IMG/VR virus record: IMGVR_UViG_3300037493_005685
Coordinates: 31,499-95,498 of that record
Direction: 5' to 3' (one strand)
DNA length: 64,000 bases
Origin: a virus
The notes under the pieces were generated by a model. The model was given only the letters and a program-made list of their open reading frames with translations. It ran no database searches and was not told where the DNA came from. Positions 15,315-22,206 of this stretch are shown here, in pieces. Numbering within the stretch: position 1 is the first letter of the stretch; each line of letters opens with the position of its first letter. Position numbers and translations under genes: made by a program.

Positions 15315-15476
15315 TTATAGCCCCATCCTGGTCATTGCGCGGTTTACATCATCGTTTACATCTTGGTTTACATCTGGTTGGGATAGTATCTCTGACGTTA
15401 CCTTGGACACAATAGTGCCAAGAGCTGCCATTGCTGCGGCCTTCAAGATACTCGTCACGAGTGCTTCCCAGTTCAT
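15315..15476 (-). CDS. Small protein with DVN repeats (53 aa)
   Basis: 53 residues, ATG at 15476 preceded by AAAGGACCGCAA. The N-terminal helix (MNWEALVTSILKAAAMAALG) is hydrophobic or amphipathic. The C-terminal half carries DVNQDVNDDVN, a triple DVN repeat. Placed between its own ribosome binding site and a good terminator, so likely a real short transcript. Unknown function. Confidence 0.65.
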   Translation of the reverse strand: MNWEALVTSILKAAAMAALGTIVSKVTSEILSQPDVNQDVNDDVNRAMTRMGL

Positions 15477-15561
15477 TTGCGGTCCTTTCTGTTGAGAGAA
15501 ATGACCAGAGGGGTACGTACAACCTCATACCAAGTAAGAGTCTTATTTTTAAACGTGTAGC

Positions 15562-16041
15562 CTAAGTGATGTGTTTCCAGTCTTTACGGAGTTTTACTCG
15601 TGATATCTGTACCTGGCTAACACCGTATATAATCCCTAATTCGGCTTGAGTAAGTTTGCTTACCCTTATTGCTGTAATATCTTCTGCTCGTAGCTTAGCG
15701 CGCGCATTTTTACCGTAGTTAATCCTTCCTTTATTCAACATATCTTGTATATTTTCCGCTGGTGTAGCTACAAATAAGTGCTCGGGGTTAATACACTGCG
15801 GATTATCACACTTATGAGCTATAACCTTTCCTTTAGGTATACGCCCCACAAACACTTCATAGCTAGCTCTGTGTGCTTGTAGTGTGTGCCGCTTGTGGGT
15901 TCTAGGGTGTATGACTTCTGTTCGACCGTAACCATCCCGGTCTCTATACCCCGTCCATTCCCAACAACCGGACTCAGTATTTGTATTGTAGTGTTTTATT
16001 AGTTTTTCTTTTAAAGGCATGTAGCCAGACGCTCTACACAT
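15562..16041 (-). CDS. HNH homing endonuclease
   Basis: 159 residues. An N-terminal GCWEWTGYRDRDGYGR-type strand pair is followed by the HNH core: HRASYEVFVG..., IAHKCDNPQCINPEHLF with the Cys-x-x-x-x-Cys and final N-x-x-H, then an NIQDM.KGR linker. The C-terminal ~50 residues (AEDITAIRVSKLTQAELGIIYGVSQVQISRV) form a helix-turn-helix for site binding. AT-richer than its neighbours, as expected for a selfish mobile gene inserted between virion-type genes. Ribosome binding site AAAGGA. Confidence 0.93.
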   Translation of the reverse strand: MCRASGYMPLKEKLIKHYNTNTESGCWEWTGYRDRDGYGRTEVIHPRTHKRHTLQAHRASYEVFVGRIPKGKVIAHKCDNPQCINPEHLFVATPAENIQDMLNKGRINYGKNARAKLRAEDITAIRVSKLTQAELGIIYGVSQVQISRVKLRKDWKHIT

Positions 16042-16091
16042 GTGTTGTGTCCTTTCGTCACAGTAAGTACTACGTATTTTTACCCAAGAAA

Positions 16092-16105
16092 CCTACAATT
16101 TTCGC
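16092..16105 (+). promoter_or_regulatory. Late-promoter motif class 2
   Basis: CCTACAATTTTCGC directly abuts the ATG at 16106. An identical 14-mer abuts the ATG at 17436. No Shine-Dalgarno is visible in either case. Confidence 0.55.
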
Positions 16106-17251
16106 ATGCAAAAGACAGCCCAAGACCTAGCCCAAGTAGTCTTTGAGAAGCTAGCCGTCTCCCGTTGGCGGGAAGCTATATATAGTGGGGAGTTGAACAC
16201 GCCTGAAGCCGAGAAACTAAAGGCGTACATGGGTAAAGACCCAACACAGTACTCTGAAGGTCTTAGGCAGGGTACAATTAACCGCTTAGCTGACCGGCAT
16301 ATGAGCTATGATGAACATGAGCGCTTTACCCCGAGAGAACATCTACGAAATATAAAGAATAAATATATACCAAGTGGTGCTTTACCTAAGAATTATTCTT
16401 CGACTGAGCTGGTTACAGGTAATGTAAATGTCGCTCACCCCGAAGCTAAGAATCTAGGTTATATGGGAGGGCTTAAGGATAATCCAGAGCACCACAAGCA
16501 GCTTGCTAATCTAATTACAGGACATGAAGGACGAGAATCGGACTTCTCGTTTAAGAATTTAGATCACCGAGCCAACAAGTTATGGAATCGGTCACCTAGA
16601 AATGAACCCATCTTCACGGACACTGAAGCCAAGAACCGAATGTCACCTCGTGACTATGCTAAAACACAGTTACGTGAGGACATAGCTAGGCAAGAAGTAA
16701 TTAGTAAATTTAAGCGAAGGCATTTTAAGGAGACCTCTAGAGACTTTGCTCCAACGCCAAAGACATTACTGCCTAGAGAGGAGAGAGCTGCAACTTATAA
16801 AGCGTTGCAACACGCTTCAAACATGGAGTACGGTTACGGCGCTCCTAGAGCAGAAGTGATGAAGAACTTAGAGAACACCGTTGTAAAGCCTTTGATACGT
16901 AGAGGAGCTCATTTTGACCCTGCTGTTTTGATAGACGAGGCACGGAACGCACGTATGATGTCGCCAGAAGTAGCCAAAGCTATGGAGAATGTACGCAAGG
17001 GTACAGGAGAACAATCCTTAGTACGTAGTGTAACTAACACGCCCGTTGGAGCAGACACCTATTTACCAGGTAAAGATGCTAAGTCGATTGCAAATAAGGT
17101 GATGGACGAGAGTAGTAACAGGATGAAAGCTCATGCGAGCAAAATTACAGGTAAAGTCGAAGAAAATTTAACTAAGCTTGACCCGTGGGTACAGCGTGGA
17201 AGGTGGGCAGTCGACAAACTAAAGCGCGGAGTAGGACTACTCAAGAGGTAA
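16106..17251 (+). CDS. Hypothetical virion-type protein with KxA head
   Basis: 381 residues. The N-terminal helix KTAQDLAQVVFEKLAVSR ends in K-x-A, as in 3652-4110 and 59825-60160. The rest is basic and polar without membrane segments, with a conserved-looking RLADRHMSYDEHERFTPREH region. The family is not known to me. The shared head and identical start-site motif suggest co-regulation and co-targeting with 17436-18083. Confidence 0.75.
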   Translation: MQKTAQDLAQVVFEKLAVSRWREAIYSGELNTPEAEKLKAYMGKDPTQYSEGLRQGTINRLADRHMSYDEHERFTPREHLRNIKNKYIPSGALPKNYSSTELVTGNVNVAHPEAKNLGYMGGLKDNPEHHKQLANLITGHEGRESDFSFKNLDHRANKLWNRSPRNEPIFTDTEAKNRMSPRDYAKTQLREDIARQEVISKFKRRHFKETSRDFAPTPKTLLPREERAATYKALQHASNMEYGYGAPRAEVMKNLENTVVKPLIRRGAHFDPAVLIDEARNARMMSPEVAKAMENVRKGTGEQSLVRSVTNTPVGADTYLPGKDAKSIANKVMDESSNRMKAHASKITGKVEENLTKLDPWVQRGRWAVDKLKRGVGLLKR

Positions 17252-17276
17252 AAAAGGGCCAGAGCCCTCTTTTCTT
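17251..17276 (+). terminator. Terminator
   Basis: AAAAAGGGC-CAGA-GCCCTCTTTTCTT immediately after the stop of 16106-17251. Confidence 0.7.
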
Positions 17277-17277
17277 G

Positions 17278-17370
17278 TCAGTGCCCCTCCTTTTTCTTCT
17301 TCAGCCAACTTAAAATACTTCGAACAGTACCTACGAATAGCTTGGCCCATATAGATGGTTCCAGAATCAT
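17278..17370 (-). CDS. Micropeptide, amphipathic (30 aa)
   Basis: 30 residues from the ATG at 17370 with a near-perfect GGAGGTAAAGCAC and a class 1 promoter motif (GAGGTATAAG, 17391-17400). Hydrophobic helix followed by KKKK (ILSWLKKKKEGH), so it may bind membrane. It overlaps no other gene and ends at the + terminator. Very short; judged by its signals. Confidence 0.5.
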   Translation of the reverse strand: MILEPSIWAKLFVGTVRSILSWLKKKKEGH

Positions 17371-17390
17371 GTGCTTTACCTCCTTGTTTA

Positions 17391-17400
17391 CTTATACCTC
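17391..17400 (-). promoter_or_regulatory. Promoter motif class 1
   Basis: Minus strand GAGGTATAAG, 21 nt before the ATG at 17370. Confidence 0.4.
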
Positions 17401-17410
17401 AATACTACCC

Positions 17411-17435
17411 TTGGTATTATTCCTACAATTTTCGC
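17411..17435 (+). promoter_or_regulatory. Promoter region with both motifs
   Basis: TTGGTATTAT (17411-17420) followed by CCTACAATTTTCGC abutting the ATG at 17436. Confidence 0.5.
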
Positions 17436-18083
17436 ATGCTAACACCCTACGAACAAGGCTACCAAGACCAGCTAGAGAAGCTAGGCTTCAGCTTTAACCC
17501 TATCAAGGGCTTAAAGAACATGTTTGGAGGGGCTAAACCAGCCGTAACCCCAACAGCCCAAGCCACCCAACTCCCCTTTGCGAAGACAAGAGTGAGTCTT
17601 AACCCAGGCCAACCATCTCCAAGTTCAGGTATGGGGCTACCTAGGCTAGCTGAACCAGGAAAAAGGACGCCTGGGTTGTTGGCCGAGGGTAAGCAGCTAC
17701 ACAAAGAACAACGCATCTACAATAAATCAGACGCTGCTATGCAGGGCTTCTACGCCCGGCACAACCCTGCCATGGTTGGGAAGCGTACAAACTGGAATCT
17801 CGATGCTGCGGAAGCTACCATACCTTACCCCGGTGATGCTGCGCACATCCAAAACCTCCAAGAAACCGACCGGCTTAACAAGGGTATCGAAGCTATTAAG
17901 GTAAAGAAGGCTCCGCAAGCAGGTGAAGTGGCCCTTAACACCCGTATGGTACGCCAGGGTAACCAGCTAGGCAGGGAAGCTGGTAATGAAATGCCTACCG
18001 CCATGAAGGTTGGCAGCTCTAACCAAAAAGAAGAACGCTTTGCAGCGTCCTTCTACGCGGGCCTCTACTCTTCAGTCGGCTGA
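17436..18083 (+). CDS. Hypothetical protein with YEQGY module
   Basis: 215 residues. The ATG at 17436 was chosen over the upstream frame start because it abuts the class 2 motif and gives the shared module LTPYEQGYQDQLEKLGF. Polar, Pro/Gly/Asn-rich body without membrane helices. Contains the CCCCAACAGCCCAAGCC repeat at 17548 (encoding TPTAQA). Convergently overlaps 18065-18250 by 19 nt. Unknown function, probably a virion component. Confidence 0.7.
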   Translation: MLTPYEQGYQDQLEKLGFSFNPIKGLKNMFGGAKPAVTPTAQATQLPFAKTRVSLNPGQPSPSSGMGLPRLAEPGKRTPGLLAEGKQLHKEQRIYNKSDAAMQGFYARHNPAMVGKRTNWNLDAAEATIPYPGDAAHIQNLQETDRLNKGIEAIKVKKAPQAGEVALNTRMVRQGNQLGREAGNEMPTAMKVGSSNQKEERFAASFYAGLYSSVG

Positions 18084-18250
18084 GAAAGCAAGCCCACAAC
18101 GCGCTCTATCTCGATGGGGTGGATGTCCATCGATTTGAGGGCAGCGCGTAGGCCCTCTTCACGGTTTGTGTACCTCTGACGAGCGGCCTCAATCCGCTTC
18201 TTGAGGAGTTCGTACTCCTCTTTCGTCAAGTCACTGATGCGCCTCCTCAT
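18065..18250 (-). CDS. Small helical charged protein (61 aa)
   Basis: 61 residues, ATG preceded by GGAAGGCAGAGG. Highly charged helix (KEEYELLKKRIEAARQRYTNREE) and a short C-terminal helix. No family recognised. Confidence 0.7.
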   Translation of the reverse strand: MRRRISDLTKEEYELLKKRIEAARQRYTNREEGLRAALKSMDIHPIEIERVVGLLSQPTEE

Positions 18251-18265
18251 CCTCTGCCTTCCTTT

Positions 18266-19081
18266 CTACGGTGCGATACTTCCCTCACAACACGTCTGCC
18301 CATCCGGGCAGGCACCAGGAAGTATGACAGCCATCCAACCGAGACAACTATTTACACAACCCCATGCTCTTTTGGGGTCCAGGAGTATAGGCCGCATATC
18401 CTCCCCACAATCCAAGTCCGTCTCCCACCCCGTATCAGATGACCACAAGGGTGGGTCGAGACACTGACCGAATGCGTCCCACGACGACCCGTCGTTACAG
18501 GTGTCAGGGCCGGTGTCTGTGTCCGCCGTATCCGTGCCGGGGTCGCTGCCCGTATCGACTGTGTCGGTGCCGGGGTCGCTGCCCGTATCGATGGCAGGTC
18601 CGGTGTCTAAGCCAGTGTCCGTTTCGATGGCAGGTCCGGTGTCCGTGCTGGAACCGGTGTCTGTTTCTACGGCAGGTCCGGTGTCTAAGCCAGTGTCAGT
18701 CTCTATGGCAGGGCCGGTATCCATGCTGGAACCGGTGTCAGTTTCGATGGCAGGGCCGGTATCCATGCTGGAACCGGTGTCAGTTTCGATGGCAGGGCCG
18801 GTGTCCATGTTGGAACCGGTGTCTGTTTCGATAGCAGGGCCGGTGTCCATGTTGGAACCGGTGTCAGTTTCGATGGCAGGGCCGGTGTCCATGTTGGAAC
18901 CGGTGTCTGTTTCGATAGCAGGGCCGGTGTCAGCTGCCGTGTAAGAGGGGTAGTACGGGCTCTTCTTGCCCGTGTCGGTGGCAGGGATAGTGTCCACACT
19001 AGTGTCAGAGCCCGAGGGCTCGTCTACCAGCAAGGAACAGCCCATAAAGAACGCACAAAACACGATTGCTAGAGTTTTCAT
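18266..19081 (-). CDS. Repeat lipoprotein, DTGPAIETDTG repeats
   Basis: 271 residues; strong AAGGAGG. Signal peptide MKTLAIVFCAFFMGC with a lipobox-like F-M-G-C ending (lipidation Cys15). Residues ~51-175 are tandem DTGPAIETDTG units, then DTGSDPGTDT spacers. The last ~80 residues are Cys-rich (at least 7 Cys: GWETDLDCGED, RAWGCVNSCLGW, CPDGQTCCEG), probably disulphide-bonded. Likely exported to the envelope surface on an acidic extended stalk. Such DTG-rich lipoproteins are typical of delta-group bacteria rather than phages, so it may be host-derived. Possible superinfection or adhesion role (inference). Confidence 0.8.
   Translation of the reverse strand: MKTLAIVFCAFFMGCSLLVDEPSGSDTSVDTIPATDTGKKSPYYPSYTAADTGPAIETDTGSNMDTGPAIETDTGSNMDTGPAIETDTGSNMDTGPAIETDTGSSMDTGPAIETDTGSSMDTGPAIETDTGLDTGPAVETDTGSSTDTGPAIETDTGLDTGPAIDTGSDPGTDTVDTGSDPGTDTADTDTGPDTCNDGSSWDAFGQCLDPPLWSSDTGWETDLDCGEDMRPILLDPKRAWGCVNSCLGWMAVILPGACPDGQTCCEGSIAP
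18585..18931 (-). repeat. Tandem 42-nt coding repeats
   Basis: Eight full and one truncated copies of an 11-residue core DTGPA[IV]ETDTG, mostly in a 14-residue (42-nt) period; two periods are shortened to 12 residues. DNA copies differ only by a few substitutions, so copy number is probably unstable. Confidence 0.9.
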
Positions 19082-19113
19082 GACTTGGCCTCCTTAAAGG
19101 CTGGGTTGGTTGT

Positions 19114-19135
19114 ACTACTAGCTTATACCCAATAA
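19114..19135 (-). promoter_or_regulatory. Promoter motif class 1
   Basis: Minus strand CTTATTGGGTATAAGCTAG, about 35 nt before the ATG of the lipoprotein at 19081. Confidence 0.5.
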
Positions 19136-19156
19136 GCTCCTCTAAACCTCAAAAGC

Positions 19157-19176
19157 AAAAGGGGAAGACCCCCTTT
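19157..19176 (-). terminator. Terminator
   Basis: Minus strand AAAGGGGGTCTTCCCCTTTTG then CTTTT, just downstream of the 18-codon ORF at 19184-19240. Confidence 0.6.
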
Positions 19177-19183
19177 ATACCCC

Positions 19184-19240
19184 TCATGCCAGCTTATCCA
19201 GCTGGAGCATGAGGAGTACTAGCGCACATGCTGTCAGCAT
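19184..19240 (-). CDS. Hydrophobic micropeptide (18 aa)
   Basis: 18 codons, MLTACALVLLMLQLDKLA, with AAGGAGGCACCC at ideal distance and a terminator right after. Sequence also forms a large stem (CTCATGC..GCATGAG). It could be a tiny membrane peptide, a leader peptide or a chance ORF within a structured RNA. The class 1 motif at 19270-19294 lies upstream. Confidence 0.35.
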   Translation of the reverse strand: MLTACALVLLMLQLDKLA

Positions 19241-19268
19241 GGGTGCCTCCTTGATGTTAAAGAGTTGT

Positions 19269-19454
19269 CTACTTTCTTATACCCTTAATAACCAGCGGTT
19301 CTCGAGCAAACCCCAACAGCGCATGAAACGCCACGTCGTTTTTATGTACCCAACCGCCTATTAGGCAGTCAAGTCGTAATCCTGGCTTTGCTAGGTTTTT
19401 GGGCAGAAGGAAGATATCCATAAAGATGTCACGCTTTTCCCACCTCAGGTACAT
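19269..19454 (-). CDS. Array B micro-gene 1 (61 aa)
   Basis: Last gene of array B. The ATG at 19454 overlaps the stop of the TTG-start gene upstream; AAGGAACAGG serves as ribosome binding site. Hydrophobic middle (LDCLIGGWVHKND). Its end carries the class 1 promoter motif of the next unit. Unknown function. Confidence 0.6.
   Translation of the reverse strand: MYLRWEKRDIFMDIFLLPKNLAKPGLRLDCLIGGWVHKNDVAFHALLGFAREPLVIKGIRK
19270..19294 (-). promoter_or_regulatory. Promoter motif class 1
   Basis: Minus strand TTAAGGGTATAAGAAAGTAG at the end of array B, positioned to drive the 18-codon ORF. Confidence 0.45.
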
Positions 19455-19588
19455 GTTTCCTGTTCCTTAGCTAGGTCCCACAGCTTCAGGTACGCGTAGA
19501 AACGACAGTGATACAGCGCATCTACAGGTAGAACTCTTTCTTTACCCCAATCAGTAACCATCTCGAATATGCGGCGGTTTATTCGCAA
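19445..19588 (-). CDS. Array B micro-gene 2 (47 aa, TTG start)
   Basis: MRINRRIFEMVTDWG...; TTG at 19588 with AGAGGAGGTACC upstream. The R-I-N-R-R start matches R-L-N-R-R inside 20995-21186 and R-I-N-R in 22833-23012. Contains DALYHCRFYAYLKLW. Confidence 0.65.
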   Translation of the reverse strand: MRINRRIFEMVTDWGKERVLPVDALYHCRFYAYLKLWDLAKEQETCT

Positions 19589-19730
19589 GGTACCTCCTCT
19601 GTGCGTTTAGCAGTATCCTGAATGTCTGGGTCTTGAATATGTACAGGTCTTGCATGAAGGGCCTGGAGCCTGATGTATGCAGGTGCTTTATGTAAGTGCA
19701 GATGAGCCGAAACGAGCCTTTATCCAGCAT
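19551..19730 (-). CDS. Array B micro-gene 3 (59 aa)
   Basis: ATG at 19730 with AAAGGACTCAAG. Core Y-I-K-H-L-H..R-P-F-M-Q-D-L-Y-I-F-K-T-x(4)-I-L aligns with 20272-20445 (KYLHNPRRNRQDVWFFKT..IIL), so the two are paralogues. Confidence 0.7.
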   Translation of the reverse strand: MLDKGSFRLICTYIKHLHTSGSRPFMQDLYIFKTQTFRILLNAQRRYLANKPPHIRDGY

Positions 19731-19867
19731 CTTATCTTGAGTCCTTTTACATACAGCCTAGAGAATTCGTCACGCTTTAGGCCGTACATGTTGAGCTCCA
19801 CATTGGTAGCCATGCCCCGATGGGCGTAGCCGCTTATAACGGCAAAGATGTAGGGGCTAATTAGCAT
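19688..19867 (-). CDS. Array B micro-gene 4 (59 aa)
   Basis: MLISPYIFAVISGYAHRG..., overlapping both neighbours by 11-43 nt. Aromatic N-terminus, basic C-terminus (SRLYVKGLKIRCWIKARFG). No clear ribosome binding site, so coupling with the upstream gene is likely. Confidence 0.6.
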   Translation of the reverse strand: MLISPYIFAVISGYAHRGMATNVELNMYGLKRDEFSRLYVKGLKIRCWIKARFGSSALT

Positions 19868-20018
19868 GTTGAAGCGAGAATGAAGCGTGCTGGTGTAATA
19901 GACGTAGAAAGGAGTTTACTATTACTCCATTAATGTTTATCCCTACCGACCTCCTGTGAATGTACCTTCTATCAGCCCTGTCGGCTATTAGCCAAAACGT
20001 TCCTTGTGAGATTTTCAT
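19857..20018 (-). CDS. Array B micro-gene 5 (53 aa)
   Basis: MKISQGTFWLIADRADRRYI..., ATG at 20018 with AAGGTGGTGATATA. Basic, with YIHRRS and an LRLLHQH tail. Unknown function. Confidence 0.65.
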   Translation of the reverse strand: MKISQGTFWLIADRADRRYIHRRSVGININGVIVNSFLRLLHQHASFSLQHAN

Positions 20019-20022
20019 TATA

Positions 20023-20271
20023 TCACCACCTTAAGGCGTCGCAGTATCCAGAGAAAGGGCCAGGTTCTAGCTGCGTAGGTGGACCTTTGGATTCCTTTGT
20101 CTGGATAGTGCCGCTGGAATGAGCCTTTATTAACGTACATCTTGCACACCCACACTGCTCAACCTGGAGCCAATAGCGTAATTGTTCATATGGAAACACC
20201 CTGCGCTTGAAGTTCTCCTCAATATTCACGCCCTCCCCGGCCAGCTTAAAGCTGAATTTGTTTATGAGCAT
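20023..20271 (-). CDS. Array B micro-gene 6 (82 aa)
   Basis: ATG at 20271 preceded by GGAGTGGTAG. The longest member. Contains CGCARC (possible metal pair) in the middle and a polar Pro/Gly tail, so it may differ in function from the basic micro-genes around it. Confidence 0.6.
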   Translation of the reverse strand: MLINKFSFKLAGEGVNIEENFKRRVFPYEQLRYWLQVEQCGCARCTLIKAHSSGTIQTKESKGPPTQLEPGPFSGYCDALRW

Positions 20272-20445
20272 CTACCACTCCAACATCAAAGGCCACGCCC
20301 ACGGCTCTAGCCCGTCTCTGTCCGCGTAGTGGTCCATTAAGATGATTATGTTGATTGTCTTGAAGAACCAGACATCCTGCCTGTTCCTTCTAGGGTTGTG
20401 TAAATACTTGTGAACTACGTGGAAGGCGTCTTCTTTGGGGGACAT
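20272..20445 (-). CDS. Array B micro-gene 7 (57 aa)
   Basis: MSPKEDAFHVVHKYLH..., ATG at 20445 with CAGGAGGTACTG. QDVWFFKT motif shared with 19551-19730. Overlaps the upstream stop as TGATG. Confidence 0.75.
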   Translation of the reverse strand: MSPKEDAFHVVHKYLHNPRRNRQDVWFFKTINIIILMDHYADRDGLEPWAWPLMLEW

Positions 20446-20678
20446 CAGTACCTCCTGAGGTCAATCCCAGGCAACCACTCGAGGTGTTCTGGCGTTTGCT
20501 CCATTAACCACAAACCCAAACAACCCCACGGCCCTTGTATCTCCAGCCCCCTCTGCCTCTCAAGCAGCATTACGGCGTATTCCAGCCATGCCTCCCTCCT
20601 TGTCTCAGCGCCTTCGCCGGTTAAGGATGTAATCAATACTTGCAATTCCCCCAAGTTCTCTTTTACGTAGTAGCTCAT
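20445..20678 (-). CDS. Array B micro-gene 8 (77 aa)
   Basis: 77 residues, MSYYVKENLGELQVLITSL..., more acidic and Leu rich than other members. Weak ribosome binding site, overlap of 74 nt with the upstream gene. A CCCAAACAACCCCACGGCCC repeat copy lies inside at about 20515. Confidence 0.6.
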   Translation of the reverse strand: MSYYVKENLGELQVLITSLTGEGAETRREAWLEYAVMLLERQRGLEIQGPWGCLGLWLMEQTPEHLEWLPGIDLRRY

Positions 20679-20811
20679 TGTACAATAATTCTAACCTAGT
20701 TGAGCAGCGGTCGAAGTAGGCGAGCATAGCCCACCTATTCTCACCCATCTGAGAGCCATCTTTAACGCCGTAGAGCATGCCCCACATCATGGGGCTTGGT
20801 TTTTCCCACAT
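20605..20811 (-). CDS. Array B micro-gene 9 (68 aa)
   Basis: ATG at 20811 after AAGGTGAAAT. Met/Trp-rich N-terminus and Arg-rich C-terminus (YILNRRRR). Unknown function. Confidence 0.65.
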   Translation of the reverse strand: MWEKPSPMMWGMLYGVKDGSQMGENRWAMLAYFDRCSTRLELLYNELLRKRELGGIASIDYILNRRRR

Positions 20812-20814
20812 ATT

Positions 20815-20991
20815 TCACCTTAAGCGCTCTCGTATGTGTCTTGTTTCCAGCCGCATATACTTAAGCTTCAAAGCTTTTATTACGTCTTCCCAGTGGAAGA
20901 CCATGCCTATACTCACATGCGCGCTAGGTGAGAAGTAGTTACGCTTGTAGAGCAAGCGCATATTATATACAGCCTCATCTGTGAAGTACAT
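20815..20991 (-). CDS. Array B micro-gene 10 (58 aa)
   Basis: MYFTDEAVYNMRLLYKRNYF..., ATG at 20991 with GGGAGGTAAGCC. Basic C-terminal helix KALKLKYMRLETRHIRERLR. Unknown function. Confidence 0.7.
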   Translation of the reverse strand: MYFTDEAVYNMRLLYKRNYFSPSAHVSIGMVFHWEDVIKALKLKYMRLETRHIRERLR

Positions 20992-20994
20992 GGC

Positions 20995-21186
20995 TTACCT
21001 CCCAAACCAAATTGGATGTGGGTGAACGTACATTTTCGCTAGCTCTCTGGCTGCTTCTCGGGTGTTGTAGGGGATTACCCCCACAAAGTAATCAAACACT
21101 TCTGTACTTTGTCTTTTAAATACCTCGCGCCTGTTCAGTCGCATGGCCCGGACGTGCAGGACTGGGCGGATGTTGCTTATTCGCAT
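20995..21186 (-). CDS. Array B micro-gene 11 (63 aa)
   Basis: ATG at 21186 with GGGAGCAAT. Core HVRAMRLNRREVFKRQ is the best single example of the A-M-R-x-N-R-R-x-V-F motif that links arrays A and B. Confidence 0.7.
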   Translation of the reverse strand: MRISNIRPVLHVRAMRLNRREVFKRQSTEVFDYFVGVIPYNTREAARELAKMYVHPHPIWFGR

Positions 21187-21316
21187 ATTGCTCCCTCATC
21201 AGCGAAGCCCCCTCTAGTATGAACCAACGTTCAAACATACCGTGGTGGCTGAGGTCCCAATAAGACGCAGAGATTAGTCCTATCCGCGCCTTAGCGTAGT
21301 AGTCTACATCGAGCAT
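21116..21316 (-). CDS. Array B micro-gene 12 (66 aa)
   Basis: MLDVDYYAKARIGL..., GAAGGGGC before the ATG. YYAKARIG..SYWDLSHHGMFERWF aligns loosely with DYARIEFG..FDWHIGYYFRES of 22012-22206. Long 3' overlap (71 nt) with the next gene. Confidence 0.6.
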   Translation of the reverse strand: MLDVDYYAKARIGLISASYWDLSHHGMFERWFILEGASLMREQYANKQHPPSPARPGHATEQARGI

Positions 21317-21449
21317 GCCCCTTCATTGCCTCCTTAAATGTCATTCTTATGTAAAAGCGGCTACACGCAGTCTGCATCCACTCATGGTCCTGTATTACAT
21401 GCTGCTGAACTGCGACCCTAAACATCCGCATAGTTTCTGAGTACATCAT
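21291..21449 (-). CDS. Array B micro-gene 13 (52 aa)
   Basis: MMYSETMRMFRVAVQQHV..., ATGATG at 21449 with GGGAGATTT. Ends GHARCRLLR. Overlaps both neighbours. Confidence 0.65.
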   Translation of the reverse strand: MMYSETMRMFRVAVQQHVIQDHEWMQTACSRFYIRMTFKEAMKGHARCRLLR

Positions 21450-21615
21450 AAATCTCCCAGAAGTCCTTGCGCTTTTGGCGGTACATCCATGAGTGGCCAG
21501 CGTAACTAGGGTTAAAGACTACTTGGCGCTTAAAGAACGTTCCGTAGAACTTAAAGATGTTCCGGCGAAAGTCTTTGTTACATATCACGGCAGCGCTCCG
21601 GGTAGGAGACCCCAT
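21418..21615 (-). CDS. Array B micro-gene 14 (65 aa)
   Basis: ATG at 21615; the nearest GGAG is 20 nt away, so translation may be coupled. Contains YRQKRKDFWEIYDVLRNYAD, with the R-K-D-F-W variant of the Q-D-V-W motif. Confidence 0.55.
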   Translation of the reverse strand: MGSPTRSAAVICNKDFRRNIFKFYGTFFKRQVVFNPSYAGHSWMYRQKRKDFWEIYDVLRNYADV

Positions 21616-21748
21616 ACCTAGCCCAGCTATAGAGGCTCCTTATGTTAATAACGCGTCTTTCAAATTGAAAGTTTAGTTCCCATATGTACTCTGCAGGTGT
21701 TATAGGCATAGGCGCATTGCGAATTGTTTCTGCTAACAGGTGATGCAC
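21578..21748 (-). CDS. Array B micro-gene 15 (56 aa, GTG start)
   Basis: GTG at 21748 with GAAGGAGAAATATCC. Core RRVINIRSLYSWARYG is shared with 23141-23332 (RRLINQGISNLRSLY) and with array A 1084-1269 (SLRSLY). Confidence 0.7.
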   Translation of the reverse strand: MHHLLAETIRNAPMPITPAEYIWELNFQFERRVINIRSLYSWARYGVSYPERCRDM

Positions 21749-21900
21749 GGATATTTCTCCTTCAGGATTCTAATCCAGGTAGTAAAGTACTGCCGCCTGT
21801 CTACCTTGGCTACGTCTAGGTGGTGGCGGGCGTACACGAAGGCGGGTATGGAGGCGCATATGATTCTAAGACGGTGTTTCTTTCCGATGGTGCCATACAT
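21733..21900 (-). CDS. Array B micro-gene 16 (55 aa)
   Basis: MYGTIGKKHRLRIICASIP..., ATG at 21900 with GGAGTAACCTGC. Contains FVYARHHLDVAKVDRRQYF. Unknown function. Confidence 0.65.
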   Translation of the reverse strand: MYGTIGKKHRLRIICASIPAFVYARHHLDVAKVDRRQYFTTWIRILKEKYPCITC

Positions 21901-22018
21901 GCAGGTTACTCCATACCGCTCTTTTTGTGGGGTATATGCGGGCTAACGGTATGTCTAGGTACACGGTACCCATGTACTTGACGTAATACCTAAACAGGCT
22001 AGACGTAGCGGTTAACAT
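21866..22018 (-). CDS. Array B micro-gene 17 (50 aa)
   Basis: MLTATSSLFRYYVKYMGTVY..., ATG overlaps the stop of the gene upstream; weak ribosome binding site. Aromatic and basic. Confidence 0.55.
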   Translation of the reverse strand: MLTATSSLFRYYVKYMGTVYLDIPLARIYPTKRAVWSNLHVWHHRKETPS

Positions 22019-22206
22019 TTTTGTATCTGTTTCTGCCTTAGGCGCATGCTTTCTCGGAAGTAGTAGCCGATGTGCCAGTCGAAGCCACTTAGGTTTTCGC
22101 TGAACACCCAGGGGCCAAACTCAATCCGCGCATAGTCGAGGTATAGCGCATCCTCCACACACCCAAAGCAGTATTTATGGTTGAATTGCCGTAAGTAGAA
22201 GCTCAT
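22012..22206 (-). CDS. Array B micro-gene 18 (64 aa)
   Basis: MSFYLRQFNHKYCFGCVEDA..., ATG at 22206 with AAAGGAG at a longer distance. Contains EDALYLDYARIEFG and ends in a basic helix. Confidence 0.65.
   Translation of the reverse strand: MSFYLRQFNHKYCFGCVEDALYLDYARIEFGPWVFSENLSGFDWHIGYYFRESMRLRQKQIQKC

Noticed and set aside
18439-18944. Plus-strand repeat frames (Arg/Cys- or Val/Ser/Pro-rich)
   Set aside because: They are antisense shadows of the DTG-repeat lipoprotein; repeats on one strand force open frames on the other.
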